A stretch of 64,000 bases of DNA, taken from positions 62,001 through 126,000 of the forward strand of contig JAKFWA010000054.1 of the NCBI GenBank assembly GCA_021732995.1, written 5' to 3'. The notes under the pieces are model-generated. The model did not search any database. It was given only the letters and a program-made list of their open reading frames with translations, and was not told the DNA's origin. This stretch comes from Planctomycetaceae bacterium. Its GTDB lineage: Bacteria > Planctomycetota > Planctomycetia > Planctomycetales > Planctomycetaceae. The translations under genes were made by a program, and so were the position numbers. Positions 37,705-45,549 of this stretch are shown here, one piece after another; the first letter of the stretch is position 1; each line of letters starts with the position of its first letter.

Positions 37705-39057
37705 CTAAATGGTCACGCCAACCAGTTTCTTTACGCGTTCTTCGATGTTCGACAACACTTCGAAATCGCTGGGGTGAGGCGATGGAAACGCGGGACGGAG
37801 CGGAATTGGAACATCGTCCATGCGATAGACAGTCCCTCCCGTATTGATGCCGTAGGTGGCGACGGTAAAGGCCACGGCGGCGGCTCGCGTGGTGGGCGTT
37901 TCCTTCGTGTCCAACGCGATCAGCGGGATCGACGCCAGATGTTCGCGGGCGGGTTGTGAGAAATTCGCCATCGGATCGCACGCAATCGTCATCGCGGCAT
38001 CGGCCTCGCCATTCGCGAGCGTGTCCGACGTGGTGTACTCACCGGGATTGAAGCGGGCATAGCCGCGCGAATGGTTCACGCCGAACGGGTAGCCGGTGCG
38101 CCAGGCGACGACGTTGTCAGCGCCGGTTACGTTGCCGTGTCCGCGATTGGGTTTCGCCGTGAAGCGAGTGAAGGCGTTTAAGTCTCGCGTGAGTGCCAGC
38201 AACGCCTCGCTGTTGCAATGCTTGCCGCGAGTCATCGTCAAGCCCATACCGAAGAAGATCACACCGAACTTGGCCGCTTTCATGCGCGCCATCAGGTCTT
38301 GAAAGACGGACAACTCCACACCCGTCTCACGCTGCACCAATTCGGGGTCGAGTTCAATTCCCTTAGCGAGTGCTCGCAACGTCCAGAGTGCCTCGAAGTC
38401 TTTTCGCGGTTTGATCTGGATGAAAATGTCGGCGGCTTTGGCACTCTTCGTCTTGCGGACATCCACAATTACGCAGGTGCGGTCTTTGCGGCCGTTTGGC
38501 AAGAACATGCCCTTGGGCATCAGACTGTATTTCGTGAAGTGGCGCGGATGACTTTCTGCGGGGTTCGATCCCCAGAAGATGATCATGTCGCCGCGGTTAG
38601 CGACTTCGCCCAGCGAGCAGGTGACTTCACCGACTCCTTGAAACGCCATGCCCGACGGGCCGTGACAAACGCTGGTCGTGGTATCGATCGTTCCCTTGAT
38701 CCAATCCACGATGCTGACCGCAACTCGCTGGGCCTCGCAGGGGGAATCGCTCAGACCGTAGACGATCGGGTACTTGCCGGTCGTCAGGATTTCGGCCGCG
38801 CGGTCGTAACCCGCTTCCAGAGACGCAGGTTGGCCATTGATGAGGCAACTTGGTCGGTCATCGATGTCATGGTTCAAAAACCACGCCTTGCCGAGCACGC
38901 ACGCACGCTTGGCCTCGACGATGTGGTTGTCTTGCACCGACAGATCAATGTCATCGCAGACGCAGCCGCAGAATGTGCAGACCGCGTCCTGAATGATCTT
39001 CAATTCGCCAGGAACGGATTCGGTTGGAGCGTTAGCAAGCGTTGAGGCACTGGTCAT
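37705..39057 (-). CDS. fhcB: Formylmethanofuran dehydrogenase subunit B (molybdopterin oxidoreductase family)
   Basis: 450 residues. The N-terminus carries a complete 4Fe-4S motif of molybdopterin oxidoreductases: C27-x2-C30-x3-C34-x18-C53 (CTFCGCVCDDI ... RACVLG). A Cys131-His132 pair in SVCHGPSG lies where archaeal FwdB places its tungsten-ligand Cys and catalytic His (assignment by eye). Other family segments are DMIIFWGSNPAESHPRH and FGMGLTMTRGKHCN. From memory, the FhcB of Methylorubrum is reported to lack cluster and metal, so keeping these residues is notable. The neighbour FwdD-like gene (79 bp upstream) would supply the pterin-binding cap domain. It is the best candidate in the window for a redox-active subunit. 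Confidence 0.93.
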   Translation of the reverse strand: MTSASTLANAPTESVPGELKIIQDAVCTFCGCVCDDIDLSVQDNHIVEAKRACVLGKAWFLNHDIDDRPSCLINGQPASLEAGYDRAAEILTTGKYPIVYGLSDSPCEAQRVAVSIVDWIKGTIDTTTSVCHGPSGMAFQGVGEVTCSLGEVANRGDMIIFWGSNPAESHPRHFTKYSLMPKGMFLPNGRKDRTCVIVDVRKTKSAKAADIFIQIKPRKDFEALWTLRALAKGIELDPELVQRETGVELSVFQDLMARMKAAKFGVIFFGMGLTMTRGKHCNSEALLALTRDLNAFTRFTAKPNRGHGNVTGADNVVAWRTGYPFGVNHSRGYARFNPGEYTTSDTLANGEADAAMTIACDPMANFSQPAREHLASIPLIALDTKETPTTRAAAVAFTVATYGINTGGTVYRMDDVPIPLRPAFPSPHPSDFEVLSNIEERVKKLVGVTI

Positions 39058-39136
39058 CGCGAAGGCACCTTAGAATCGTTGTTATTCGGACTGACATACT
39101 GTCGGGCGGGAACGGCTTCCATCGCAACCGAACAAC

Positions 39137-39487
39137 TCAGGCCGAGAGCTTTTCCATCGTCACTTCCATGCCTTTGCTCGTGGGCATGCCCGACCCGTGA
39201 GTGTCGCCGGCCATCATACGGCTGGACACGTCTCCGTAGGCGATAAACAGCACGCCTTCGGGCAGTTCGTCCTTTTTCGCGGGTGTGATCGCCACCTCAA
39301 CAACTTGCCCTTCTTCGCCCGTCAACCGCACCCGGTCTCCATCGGCCAGGCCCATGCGTTCCATGTCGCCGGGCGCCACTTGAAGCGTATTTACCTCGCG
39401 CTGGTACTTATCCTTATATTTTCCTTCGCTGATTCCGCATCCCTGCTCACTGGTGCGGCCGGGAATGAGGATAAATGTCTCGGGCAT
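39137..39487 (-). CDS. fwdD: FwdD/FmdD-like molybdopterin dinucleotide-binding subunit
   Basis: 116 residues from the ATG at 39487 (GAAGAG upstream); an upstream start at 39532 is possible but less likely. The double-psi beta-barrel domain of molybdopterin enzymes is seen: LIPGRTSEQGCG, EVNTLQVAPGDMERMGLADGDRV, GVLFIAYGDVSSRM and the characteristic THGSGMPTSKGMEV ending. This is the subunit archaeal formylmethanofuran dehydrogenases use to complete the pterin-binding site of FwdB. As I recall, proteobacterial fhcCDAB clusters lack it. It lies directly upstream of fhcB, which fits a B-D heterodimer holding Mo or W bis-pterin. The gene symbol is by similarity. Confidence 0.88.
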   Translation of the reverse strand: MPETFILIPGRTSEQGCGISEGKYKDKYQREVNTLQVAPGDMERMGLADGDRVRLTGEEGQVVEVAITPAKKDELPEGVLFIAYGDVSSRMMAGDTHGSGMPTSKGMEVTMEKLSA

Positions 39488-39562
39488 GTCGGCTCTCTTC
39501 GCAGGCTGAAACGGAACGGCAAATCTTACCACGTATCGGTCGGAGTTGCAGAGGCGGATAAC

Positions 39563-40450
39563 TTAAAACTCGTCAACCACGTCCCCACCGGCACGCGTTA
39601 TGGCAGATTTGAAAAGCTGCACATCGATGCTGTCACTGACGAATTTCGCGCTCCCGTCAGCCATTGAGAAATGAATTCCGCCCACATGAGCGCTGGAAAA
39701 CTGAAACTGTCGTTCGACGCTGCTGGAACAAGTTGTCACCGGGGGGTTGAATCCAGGCAACGCGCAGGTCGGTGCGGCTTTCCACCAACGCATCACGGCT
39801 CGAGAGAATCCGACACCGCCGCCACCGCCGCCACCACCCCCTCCAGCGTTGATGGCTCCGCGCGCCCAGCCGCCAAGTTCAAAGGCGATCTCGCCCGTCA
39901 GGATCGTGTTCGACGGGCCGTCCGTGATGTCCCTCTGCCGAATCGCCGAGAGCGGATACAGCACCCCGTCGTCTGTGCCGGGAGTGGTTCCGGCGCTGCC
40001 GGCATAGTGACTCGATCCGTACAGGTTGCCGATGACGCTTGCGTCCGGCTGGGAGGGGCAGAGATAGACCTGCAGCGTCTGGCTCACCACACTTGCGTTG
40101 GCAGCGTGATCAAAGCGGCGATTGAAGTCGTATCGCTCATAGAGCGACGCCTGTTCGACGAAGGGCAGAATCATGGTCTGCCATGTGGTCAAAACATTGT
40201 TGGCCGCAGTACCGCCGGTTGTTCCCAGCACGCCGATGGGAAAGATTCCGTGAGTGCTTTCGTAGTTGGTGATGGCGACTCCGATCTGCCGCAAGTTGTT
40301 CTTGCAGGCGGAACGTCGTGCCGCCTCGCGAGCCTGCTGGACGGCCGGCAACAGCAGCGCCACCAGCACCGCGATGATGGCAATCACGACCAGCAACTCG
40401 ATGAGTGTGAATCCGCGCCGGGTTCGGTGCGAGCGGTTTGTTGATGTCAC
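39563..40450 (-). CDS. DUF1559 domain-containing type II secretion-like pseudopilin
   Basis: 295 residues from a GTG at 40450 with AGGA seven bases upstream. The N-terminus has the prepilin cleavage site and helix ([20 protein letters not shown]), then [18 protein letters not shown], the start of the DUF1559 (SBP_bac_10-like) domain, and ends with [22 protein letters not shown], also diagnostic. A run of ten glycines near residue 205 is unusual. Planctomycete genomes carry many such genes, usually not tied to metabolic operons, but this one starts only 9 bp after the GIDDTD gene and is co-directional with fhc genes. It is probably a membrane-attached, surface-exposed protein; the function is unknown. 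Confidence 0.93.
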   Translation of the reverse strand: MTSTNRSHRTRRGFTLIELLVVIAIIAVLVALLLPAVQQAREAARRSACKNNLRQIGVAITNYESTHGIFPIGVLGTTGGTAANNVLTTWQTMILPFVEQASLYERYDFNRRFDHAANASVVSQTLQVYLCPSQPDASVIGNLYGSSHYAGSAGTTPGTDDGVLYPLSAIRQRDITDGPSNTILTGEIAFELGGWARGAINAGGGGGGGGGGVGFSRAVMRWWKAAPTCALPGFNPPVTTCSSSVERQFQFSSAHVGGIHFSMADGSAKFVSDSIDVQLFKSAITRAGGDVVDEF

Positions 40451-40459
40451 AGTAAGTCC

Positions 40460-41161
40460 TCAGGTCATCTTGAGAGCTTGATATCTGTCCGCGGCGCTGG
40501 TGTCGCGACGCACGAAGAGAACCGTGCGGCCCCCGCGCCGATTGGGTCGCAAGTGCTTGCCGACATCGACGAACCCGGAATGAATACGCGTTGAAGTTTC
40601 CGCTTCTTCGAGGTCGATGTCGCGCGACATCACGGTTTCGACCGGCGTAAGCCCCGTGAGATCGTCGGGCCATTCGCCGTGCCTGACGACTCGGCCATCG
40701 TTGCCGGTCACGGCCAGTCCCACCGCCGCCAGAGACCCGATAACGCCGCCCTCGGTGCCGCCCAGCCCCATCAAACGAATGTTGTGCGCCGCCGCCAGTT
40801 CACGGGCGAGCCCCTGCTTGACGATGTCTCGCTGGCACAGCCAACCGTATTCGGTGATCGCATGAGGCACGGTATCGGTGACACACAGGCCAGGGTCGCT
40901 GCCATAGACATACCAGTCACGCATCACGCGCACGCACAAGTCCGTCAGCTTCTGCAGATCCGGTGCGCCGCGCGGCTCCAGGGCGATCGAAGCCGAACCA
41001 TTTTTGGATGTATAAGGCACTCGCGGATCAAAGAAGAGTTGATGCCGCACGATCCGCTGACAGATCCAGTCATCTGCGGCCTCACGCACGATCTCTATCG
41101 CCAGCTTGTTGGTGCCCGGCGAATCGTACGTGTCCGTGTCATCAATACCGACGAGGATCAC
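40460..41161 (-). CDS. TiaS-like GIDDTD-motif protein of the C1 cluster
   Basis: 233 residues from a GTG at 41161 whose GTGA overlaps the stop of the upstream membrane-protein gene by 4 bp. The protein opens with ILVGIDDTDTYDSPGTNKLA, like the N-terminal domain of archaeal tRNA-Ile2 agmatinylcytidine synthetase TiaS (GIDDTDS...). A LGLGGTEGGVIGSLAAVGLA segment follows mid-protein. The zinc-ribbon and OB-fold parts of full TiaS are absent, so a tRNA role is doubtful. Location between membrane protein and fhc genes suggests a job in cofactor or C1 metabolism, perhaps an ATP-dependent step in methanofuran or tetrahydromethanopterin synthesis; that is inference only. Confidence 0.8.
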   Translation of the reverse strand: MILVGIDDTDTYDSPGTNKLAIEIVREAADDWICQRIVRHQLFFDPRVPYTSKNGSASIALEPRGAPDLQKLTDLCVRVMRDWYVYGSDPGLCVTDTVPHAITEYGWLCQRDIVKQGLARELAAAHNIRLMGLGGTEGGVIGSLAAVGLAVTGNDGRVVRHGEWPDDLTGLTPVETVMSRDIDLEEAETSTRIHSGFVDVGKHLRPNRRGGRTVLFVRRDTSAADRYQALKMT

Positions 41162-41793
41162 GGTGCCGCCTCCGATTGGGCAGCCGCGTCGCGCCGCCGA
41201 GCGTAGAACAGCACCAGACCGCTGATCAGTCCCGCCACCAGCCCGCAGGCGAGGTACGTGAATGAGGCTTGTGCCAGCCATTCCCACAGTGGGCGTCTGC
41301 CTGCTCGCTCCCATCCCATTGCTTTCGCGGTGCCACGCACGGCAAAGGCTGCGGTGTTGCTCGCTAAACCAGCGAGCGCGAATGCCAGATATTGTTTCCA
41401 GCCGCCATTCACCCGACGCAGAGCGAAATCCAGCAGCGGGCCTGTCGCGATCAGGCTGGTAAGCGCTCCCATTCCCAAGGCTTCTTCTTTGAAACCGGCG
41501 AAGCGCAAGGCGACTCCGGTCACCAGAGCGGACGCGCCCATCACGGTGCCAGAACCGCGACGCGGGACCAGTGCGAGTCCGACAGCCATCGGAAACACAA
41601 CGCGCAGGATCGCGTGCCCCGGAACTTGCTTGATATCCAAATCCAGAAACGTCGAGCAGCACGCGGCGGCAATGCCAGCGGCGAGCAGAATCAGCCAGTC
41701 ACGCATCGAAGCGGCTGCCTGATCCGAAGCAATCCACTTAAGCCGCGTGGTACCGGTCAGCCCCGGATGCAAAGGGAGGTTTAAGCCCGTCAT
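41158..41793 (-). CDS. Integral membrane protein of unknown function
   Basis: 211 residues from the ATG at 41793; a TTG at 41832 would add 13. About five to six transmembrane helices are visible: DWLILLAAGIAAACCS, ILRVVFPMAVGLALV, VMGASALVTGVAL, LGMGALTSLIATGPLLDFAL, YLAFALAGLASNTAAFAV and TYLACGLVAGLISGLVLFY. I recognise no family with confidence; the layout recalls substrate-binding components of ECF-type transporters. It overlaps the GIDDTD gene by 4 bp, so the two are co-translated, and lies downstream of the aldehyde oxidoreductase. A role in uptake of metal or cofactor precursor is possible but unproven. Confidence 0.78.
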   Translation of the reverse strand: MTGLNLPLHPGLTGTTRLKWIASDQAAASMRDWLILLAAGIAAACCSTFLDLDIKQVPGHAILRVVFPMAVGLALVPRRGSGTVMGASALVTGVALRFAGFKEEALGMGALTSLIATGPLLDFALRRVNGGWKQYLAFALAGLASNTAAFAVRGTAKAMGWERAGRRPLWEWLAQASFTYLACGLVAGLISGLVLFYARRRDAAAQSEAAP

Positions 41794-42022
41794 CTCTGCG
41801 CTCTGGATTGGAGGAATAAAGAGGTTTGTCAAACTTCACTTATTCAGGCGCCACCGGCTCTGTCCGCGAGAATGTTCCGCACGGGCAGGACGAGTAGCAC
41901 CCCAATTGCCAATCTGCAGCAGCAGTAGAACGAATTCAGGCAATCAAGCACGAAGCCATACGGATTAGAGCATGACGAAAATCACGTTTCTGATCCAGCG
42001 ATACTGATTTGATTCCGTCTCA

Positions 42023-43807
42023 TTAATCGCTCGCCATCTCGGCTTCTGGCAGCCAGCCGTCTCGCGTCCAGCCGCGTGCGAGGTTGTAGGCTTCGATCAA
42101 CTTCGCGAGCCGTTCGGATGAAAGTGCTGCCCGTTCGTCATCGGGTAAATGCTCTTGCAGCATCCGTTCGGGCAAGGTGTCCTCGGCGGGAGTCCACCCG
42201 GCAAGAATATTGAACCGCTTCTTCAAGGTCACAATCCGTTGAGCGGTCTCTCGCATCTCTTCTGCCGAGACATTCCATCCGGTCACCAGTTGCAACATTT
42301 CAGCCGCGTCGACGAAGAAATCGGTGAATACGCCGCGCAGAAACTTGCAGAGAATCAGCGAGTCCATCAGCGCCGCCTTGTCCTCAGTTTCAATGGCCAA
42401 CAACGCAGCCTCTGGTCCGACGTTGCGGCGATCAACAGCCTCTGAAAAATCGACCTCGTACGCTCCCGACCGATTGTGGTCCGCTCCCCGTGAACCCACC
42501 GCAAAACCGAGAGCCATCGTCTGCAGTCCGCGCGGGTCGTAGCCAGGGATCTCCAGCCCTTTGACCTGCGGTGCAAACTGAATTGAATCATGCCCGATTT
42601 GCAGAGCCGCGCGACGACTGCCCTGCGCCAGCAGCGCGCCAAGTCCCTCACCGCTGACGATCAGGTCGAGTGCCCTTAACAGTGCCGGCCCGCTGCCAAA
42701 ACGCAACCAAGGTTCATCCAAAAAACCTCGCTCGGCACATTCCATCGCGAAGGCGATCGTTCCGCCCGCGCTGATTGTGTCGAGCCCCAATTCGTCGCAT
42801 TTCTGGCAGGCTTGAAGAACAACTTCCGGATCATCCACTCCGCACAGCGGTCCCAGCGCGAACAGGTTTTCGTATTCCAGCCGAACTTGCCCCTGACCAT
42901 CCCGCAGGCCATAGAGATGTTCGCAACCAATCGTGCAGGCGGCACACGAGCTGCGAGTCCGGTCTCGGGTGACATTCAATTCTTCCGGAGAAATCGCGAC
43001 CGCCCCTGCGAAGCTCCCTTGCTGAAAATTACGTGTGGGCAGCACGTTCAAGCGGTTGAACGTAAGCAGATTTGCTGCAGTGCCCAACTCGCGATACTTC
43101 GCGGTGGCCGGTCCAAACGATTTCTCAGACAGCCGCTTCGCATAAGCAACCAGCGCGGCCGGCTCTGCCCACTCCGCCCGCCGCGAGCCTCGCACGGTGA
43201 TCGCCTTGATATTTTTGGAACCCAGCACGGCTCCGCTGCCGCCGCGTCCCGCATGTCGCCCGTCGTGAGAGATTGTGGCGTAGCACACGAGCTTTTCACC
43301 CGCCGGACCAATCGTCGCACATTGGAAGTCCGCGCCGTAGCGCTCGCGCAGTGCTGCTTGAGCCGCTCGGTTCGTCAGGCCAGCCAGATCAGCGGCAGGC
43401 TCCAGAGTGACTCGATCATCGTCAATCAGCAGCACGGTGGGTTCGGCGGCCCGGCCAACGAGCACGATGGCATCATGTCCCGTTTTCTTGCCAGCAATCG
43501 CAAATCCGCTGCTGGCCAACGAGTCGTTGATTCGCCCGGTCAACGGGCTTTTCGAGACAACGGCAAACTTGGCGGATGTGGTCAGCGGACTACCCACCAG
43601 TGGGCTGAACACGAACGCCAACGCAGCTTCAGGAGCAAGTGGATCAACTGTCGCAGTTCCTTCCCGGAGCAGCAGCGCGACACCTAATCCACTGCCGCCG
43701 AGGTATCTCCGTAGCGTCGCCTGATCCAGCGGCACACGTTCGGACGAGCCGGTCGTCAGATCGATTCGCCGGTAGCAGCCGTGATAGCCGTACATGTCTT
43801 GCGTCAA
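42023..43807 (-). CDS. aor: Tungsten-dependent aldehyde:ferredoxin oxidoreductase family protein
   Basis: 594 residues from a TTG at 43807 with GGAG six bases upstream (ATG at 43795 is the alternative). The N-terminal domain has YLGGSGLGVALL and the pterin-binding region GRAGGSGAVLGSKNIKAI (approximately). The 4Fe-4S ligands C288-x2-C291-x3-C295 (SCAACTIGCEH) and C487 (ILCKFLRG) are all present, in near-identical positions to the Pyrococcus enzyme as I remember it, and E313 falls at the position of an active-site Glu. The enzyme oxidises aldehydes to acids with ferredoxin as acceptor. It follows a MoaD-like gene by 12 bp and leads toward formyl-methanofuran genes, so formaldehyde or a related aldehyde is an attractive substrate, but that is inference. 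Confidence 0.94.
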   Translation of the reverse strand: MTQDMYGYHGCYRRIDLTTGSSERVPLDQATLRRYLGGSGLGVALLLREGTATVDPLAPEAALAFVFSPLVGSPLTTSAKFAVVSKSPLTGRINDSLASSGFAIAGKKTGHDAIVLVGRAAEPTVLLIDDDRVTLEPAADLAGLTNRAAQAALRERYGADFQCATIGPAGEKLVCYATISHDGRHAGRGGSGAVLGSKNIKAITVRGSRRAEWAEPAALVAYAKRLSEKSFGPATAKYRELGTAANLLTFNRLNVLPTRNFQQGSFAGAVAISPEELNVTRDRTRSSCAACTIGCEHLYGLRDGQGQVRLEYENLFALGPLCGVDDPEVVLQACQKCDELGLDTISAGGTIAFAMECAERGFLDEPWLRFGSGPALLRALDLIVSGEGLGALLAQGSRRAALQIGHDSIQFAPQVKGLEIPGYDPRGLQTMALGFAVGSRGADHNRSGAYEVDFSEAVDRRNVGPEAALLAIETEDKAALMDSLILCKFLRGVFTDFFVDAAEMLQLVTGWNVSAEEMRETAQRIVTLKKRFNILAGWTPAEDTLPERMLQEHLPDDERAALSSERLAKLIEAYNLARGWTRDGWLPEAEMASD

Positions 43808-43819
43808 AACTGGACTCCA

Positions 43820-44083
43820 TCAGCCACCAGCATCCACTCCCATGATCAGCACCGTGTCATTGTCCGCCAGCGGTATCTCGGGCGAGGTCACAAATCGTTG
43901 CCCGCCGAGGTTTGCCGCGAAACCCGGTCGGAAGCGGCGTCCATCAATGCAGGACTCAGCTAAGCTCGGGAAGCGGTCAGCCAGATCCGCCAGTACATCG
44001 CCCAGGCAATGACCGACCGCAGTGGTTTGTGCTACGCCCGCCCGTGAGCGAGCAATTCCAAACAGTTCGACTGTGATGGGCAT
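43820..44083 (-). CDS. moaD: MoaD/ThiS-family sulfur carrier protein
   Basis: 87 residues from the ATG at 44083; starts further upstream (up to 44194) are in frame but not conserved. Beta-grasp opening PITVELFGIARSRAG, then LADLADRFPSL and the end NDTVLIMGVDAGG with the C-terminal Gly-Gly needed for thiocarboxylate formation. MoaD delivers sulfur for molybdopterin dithiolene formation. MoaD-like genes next to aldehyde oxidoreductase genes are common and thought to serve tungstopterin synthesis. It is first in the minus-strand operon; the AOR gene begins 12 bp after its stop. The Shine-Dalgarno site is weak. Confidence 0.88.
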   Translation of the reverse strand: MPITVELFGIARSRAGVAQTTAVGHCLGDVLADLADRFPSLAESCIDGRRFRPGFAANLGGQRFVTSPEIPLADNDTVLIMGVDAGG

Positions 44084-44287
44084 GCAGAGACACCGCAAGA
44101 CGGATGGGTTCGTTTCGATCAATACACCTGCAGCAATCATAGTGTCGGATCGAGGCTGATCTGCAATTCGTCTTCGCGGGTGAACTGCCAGCATTTGCCA
44201 ATCAGTGTTTCACCGCGAGCCTGCTGGTATGCTGAAACCTCGACAACGCTTCGAGTCCTGTAGTTACTCGTTTGGAAAAGTTGCTTG
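44084..44287. promoter_or_regulatory. Divergent control region between moaD-aor operon and moeA
   Basis: About 200 bp separate the two divergent Mo/W gene sets, so promoters for both must lie here. An imperfect stem-loop is visible: TCGCGGGTGAA (44174-44184) pairs with TTCACCGCGA (44209-44218) with one bulged G. It does not match the Moco riboswitch consensus as I know it. Exact promoter boxes cannot be assigned. Confidence 0.4.
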
Positions 44288-45544
44288 ATGTCCGCCTCGA
44301 AACCCACACACCCAAACGCTGATGTGCGCATGAAGGGCTTCGCTCAACGAACCACCGTTGACGCGGCGCTCGCCTGGCTGGATTCGGTACTGCCGCCACT
44401 GACTAACCTGCCGACTGAAGAACTTGGACTTTACGAGATTGCCGGGCGTGTGCTGGCTCGTGATCTGACGAGTCAGGTCAACGTGCCTGGCTTCGCCCGG
44501 TCGATGATGGACGGCTTCGCCCTGCAGGGTGAAGCGACCTACGGTGCGACGTCGTACAATCCGCTGCCGTTGCAGATCATTGGAACCTGCCTGCCGGGAA
44601 CGCCGTTTCCGCGTCAGGTGCTCCGCGGCGAGGCCGTGCGCATCATGACGGGCGCGCCACTGCCCGCAGGCACTGATGCGGTATTGCCGGTTGAGATGAG
44701 CGATCTGGATGGCGAGACGCTGCGAGTTCTGGAACCCGTCTCGTCCGGTAAGCACGTCGGGCAGATTGGCGAAGACATTCGCTCGGGTGATGTCGTGCAA
44801 CCGGCGGGTCGGGTCTTGCGACCGCAGGACATTGGCGTGCTGTCGTCGATCGGTATCGGTCGCGTTGAGGTTGTTCGTCGTCCGCGCGTGCGTGTGCTCA
44901 TTACGGGTAATGAATTACTAGCTGCGGGCACTCTGCCCGCCGGTTACCAGATTGCCGATGCGAACGGACCCATGCTCGCCGCATTGGTTGCTCGTGATGG
45001 CGGCCAACCGATTTTGAGTGACATCGTTCGAGACGATCCGGCTGCGATTGGGGACGCGCTCTATGCAGACGCTGATGTCGTGCTGGTCTCGGGGGGTTCG
45101 AGCGTCGGGCAGGAAGACCATGTGCCCCGATTGCTGGCCGCCGAAGGTGAGCTGGCGATTCATGGTGTCGCCATGCGGCCCAGCAGCCCGGCCGGCATGG
45201 GGCGATTGGAGAACCGGCTCGTCTTTCTATTGCCGGGCAACCCGGTCTCATGCCTCTGTGCTTACGATTTCTTCGCAGGCCGGGCGATTCGGGCCTTAGG
45301 CGGCCGCTCATCCGACTGGCCCTATCGGCGAGTCCGCGTTCGGCTTTCCCGGAAGCTGGTTTCGACGGTGGGGCGCGTTGACTACGCCCGCGTCATTGTG
45401 CGCGGTGACGAAGCGGAGCCGCTGGCCGTGAGTGGTGCGTCGGTCCTCAGTTCCACAACGCGGGCTGACGGCTTCATCATCGTTCCCGCCGACAGTGAGG
45501 GCCAGCCGCCGGGTGCGGAAGTTGAAGTCTTCCTGTATCAATAG
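44288..45544 (+). CDS. moeA: Molybdopterin molybdenumtransferase MoeA
   Basis: 418 residues from ATG 44288 (ATG 44330 is an alternative). Family motifs in order: VNVPGFARSMMDGFAL (substrate loop with Asp), IMTGAPLPAGTDAVLPVE, GEDIRSGDVVQPAGRVL, RVRVLITGNELL, QIADANGPMLAALV, DVVLVSGGSSVGQEDHV and LLPGNPVSCLCAYDFF near the end. MoeA inserts molybdate (or tungstate) into adenylylated molybdopterin. It is divergent from the MoaD/AOR operon and begins a three-gene set with the channel-like and MoeA-PBP genes, only 5 bp before the next start. Complete and probably active. Confidence 0.94.
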   Translation: MSASKPTHPNADVRMKGFAQRTTVDAALAWLDSVLPPLTNLPTEELGLYEIAGRVLARDLTSQVNVPGFARSMMDGFALQGEATYGATSYNPLPLQIIGTCLPGTPFPRQVLRGEAVRIMTGAPLPAGTDAVLPVEMSDLDGETLRVLEPVSSGKHVGQIGEDIRSGDVVQPAGRVLRPQDIGVLSSIGIGRVEVVRRPRVRVLITGNELLAAGTLPAGYQIADANGPMLAALVARDGGQPILSDIVRDDPAAIGDALYADADVVLVSGGSSVGQEDHVPRLLAAEGELAIHGVAMRPSSPAGMGRLENRLVFLLPGNPVSCLCAYDFFAGRAIRALGGRSSDWPYRRVRVRLSRKLVSTVGRVDYARVIVRGDEAEPLAVSGASVLSSTTRADGFIIVPADSEGQPPGAEVEVFLYQ

Positions 45545-45549
45545 GTTTG

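Noticed and set aside
38556-38580. T-arm-like sequence GGGGTTCGATCCCC
   Set aside because: It lies inside fhcB, codes a conserved segment (FWGSNPAESHPRH), and no other tRNA arms surround it.
44084-44287. Molybdenum-cofactor riboswitch upstream of moeA or moaD
   Set aside because: A stem-loop is present, but I could not match the conserved Moco riboswitch core.
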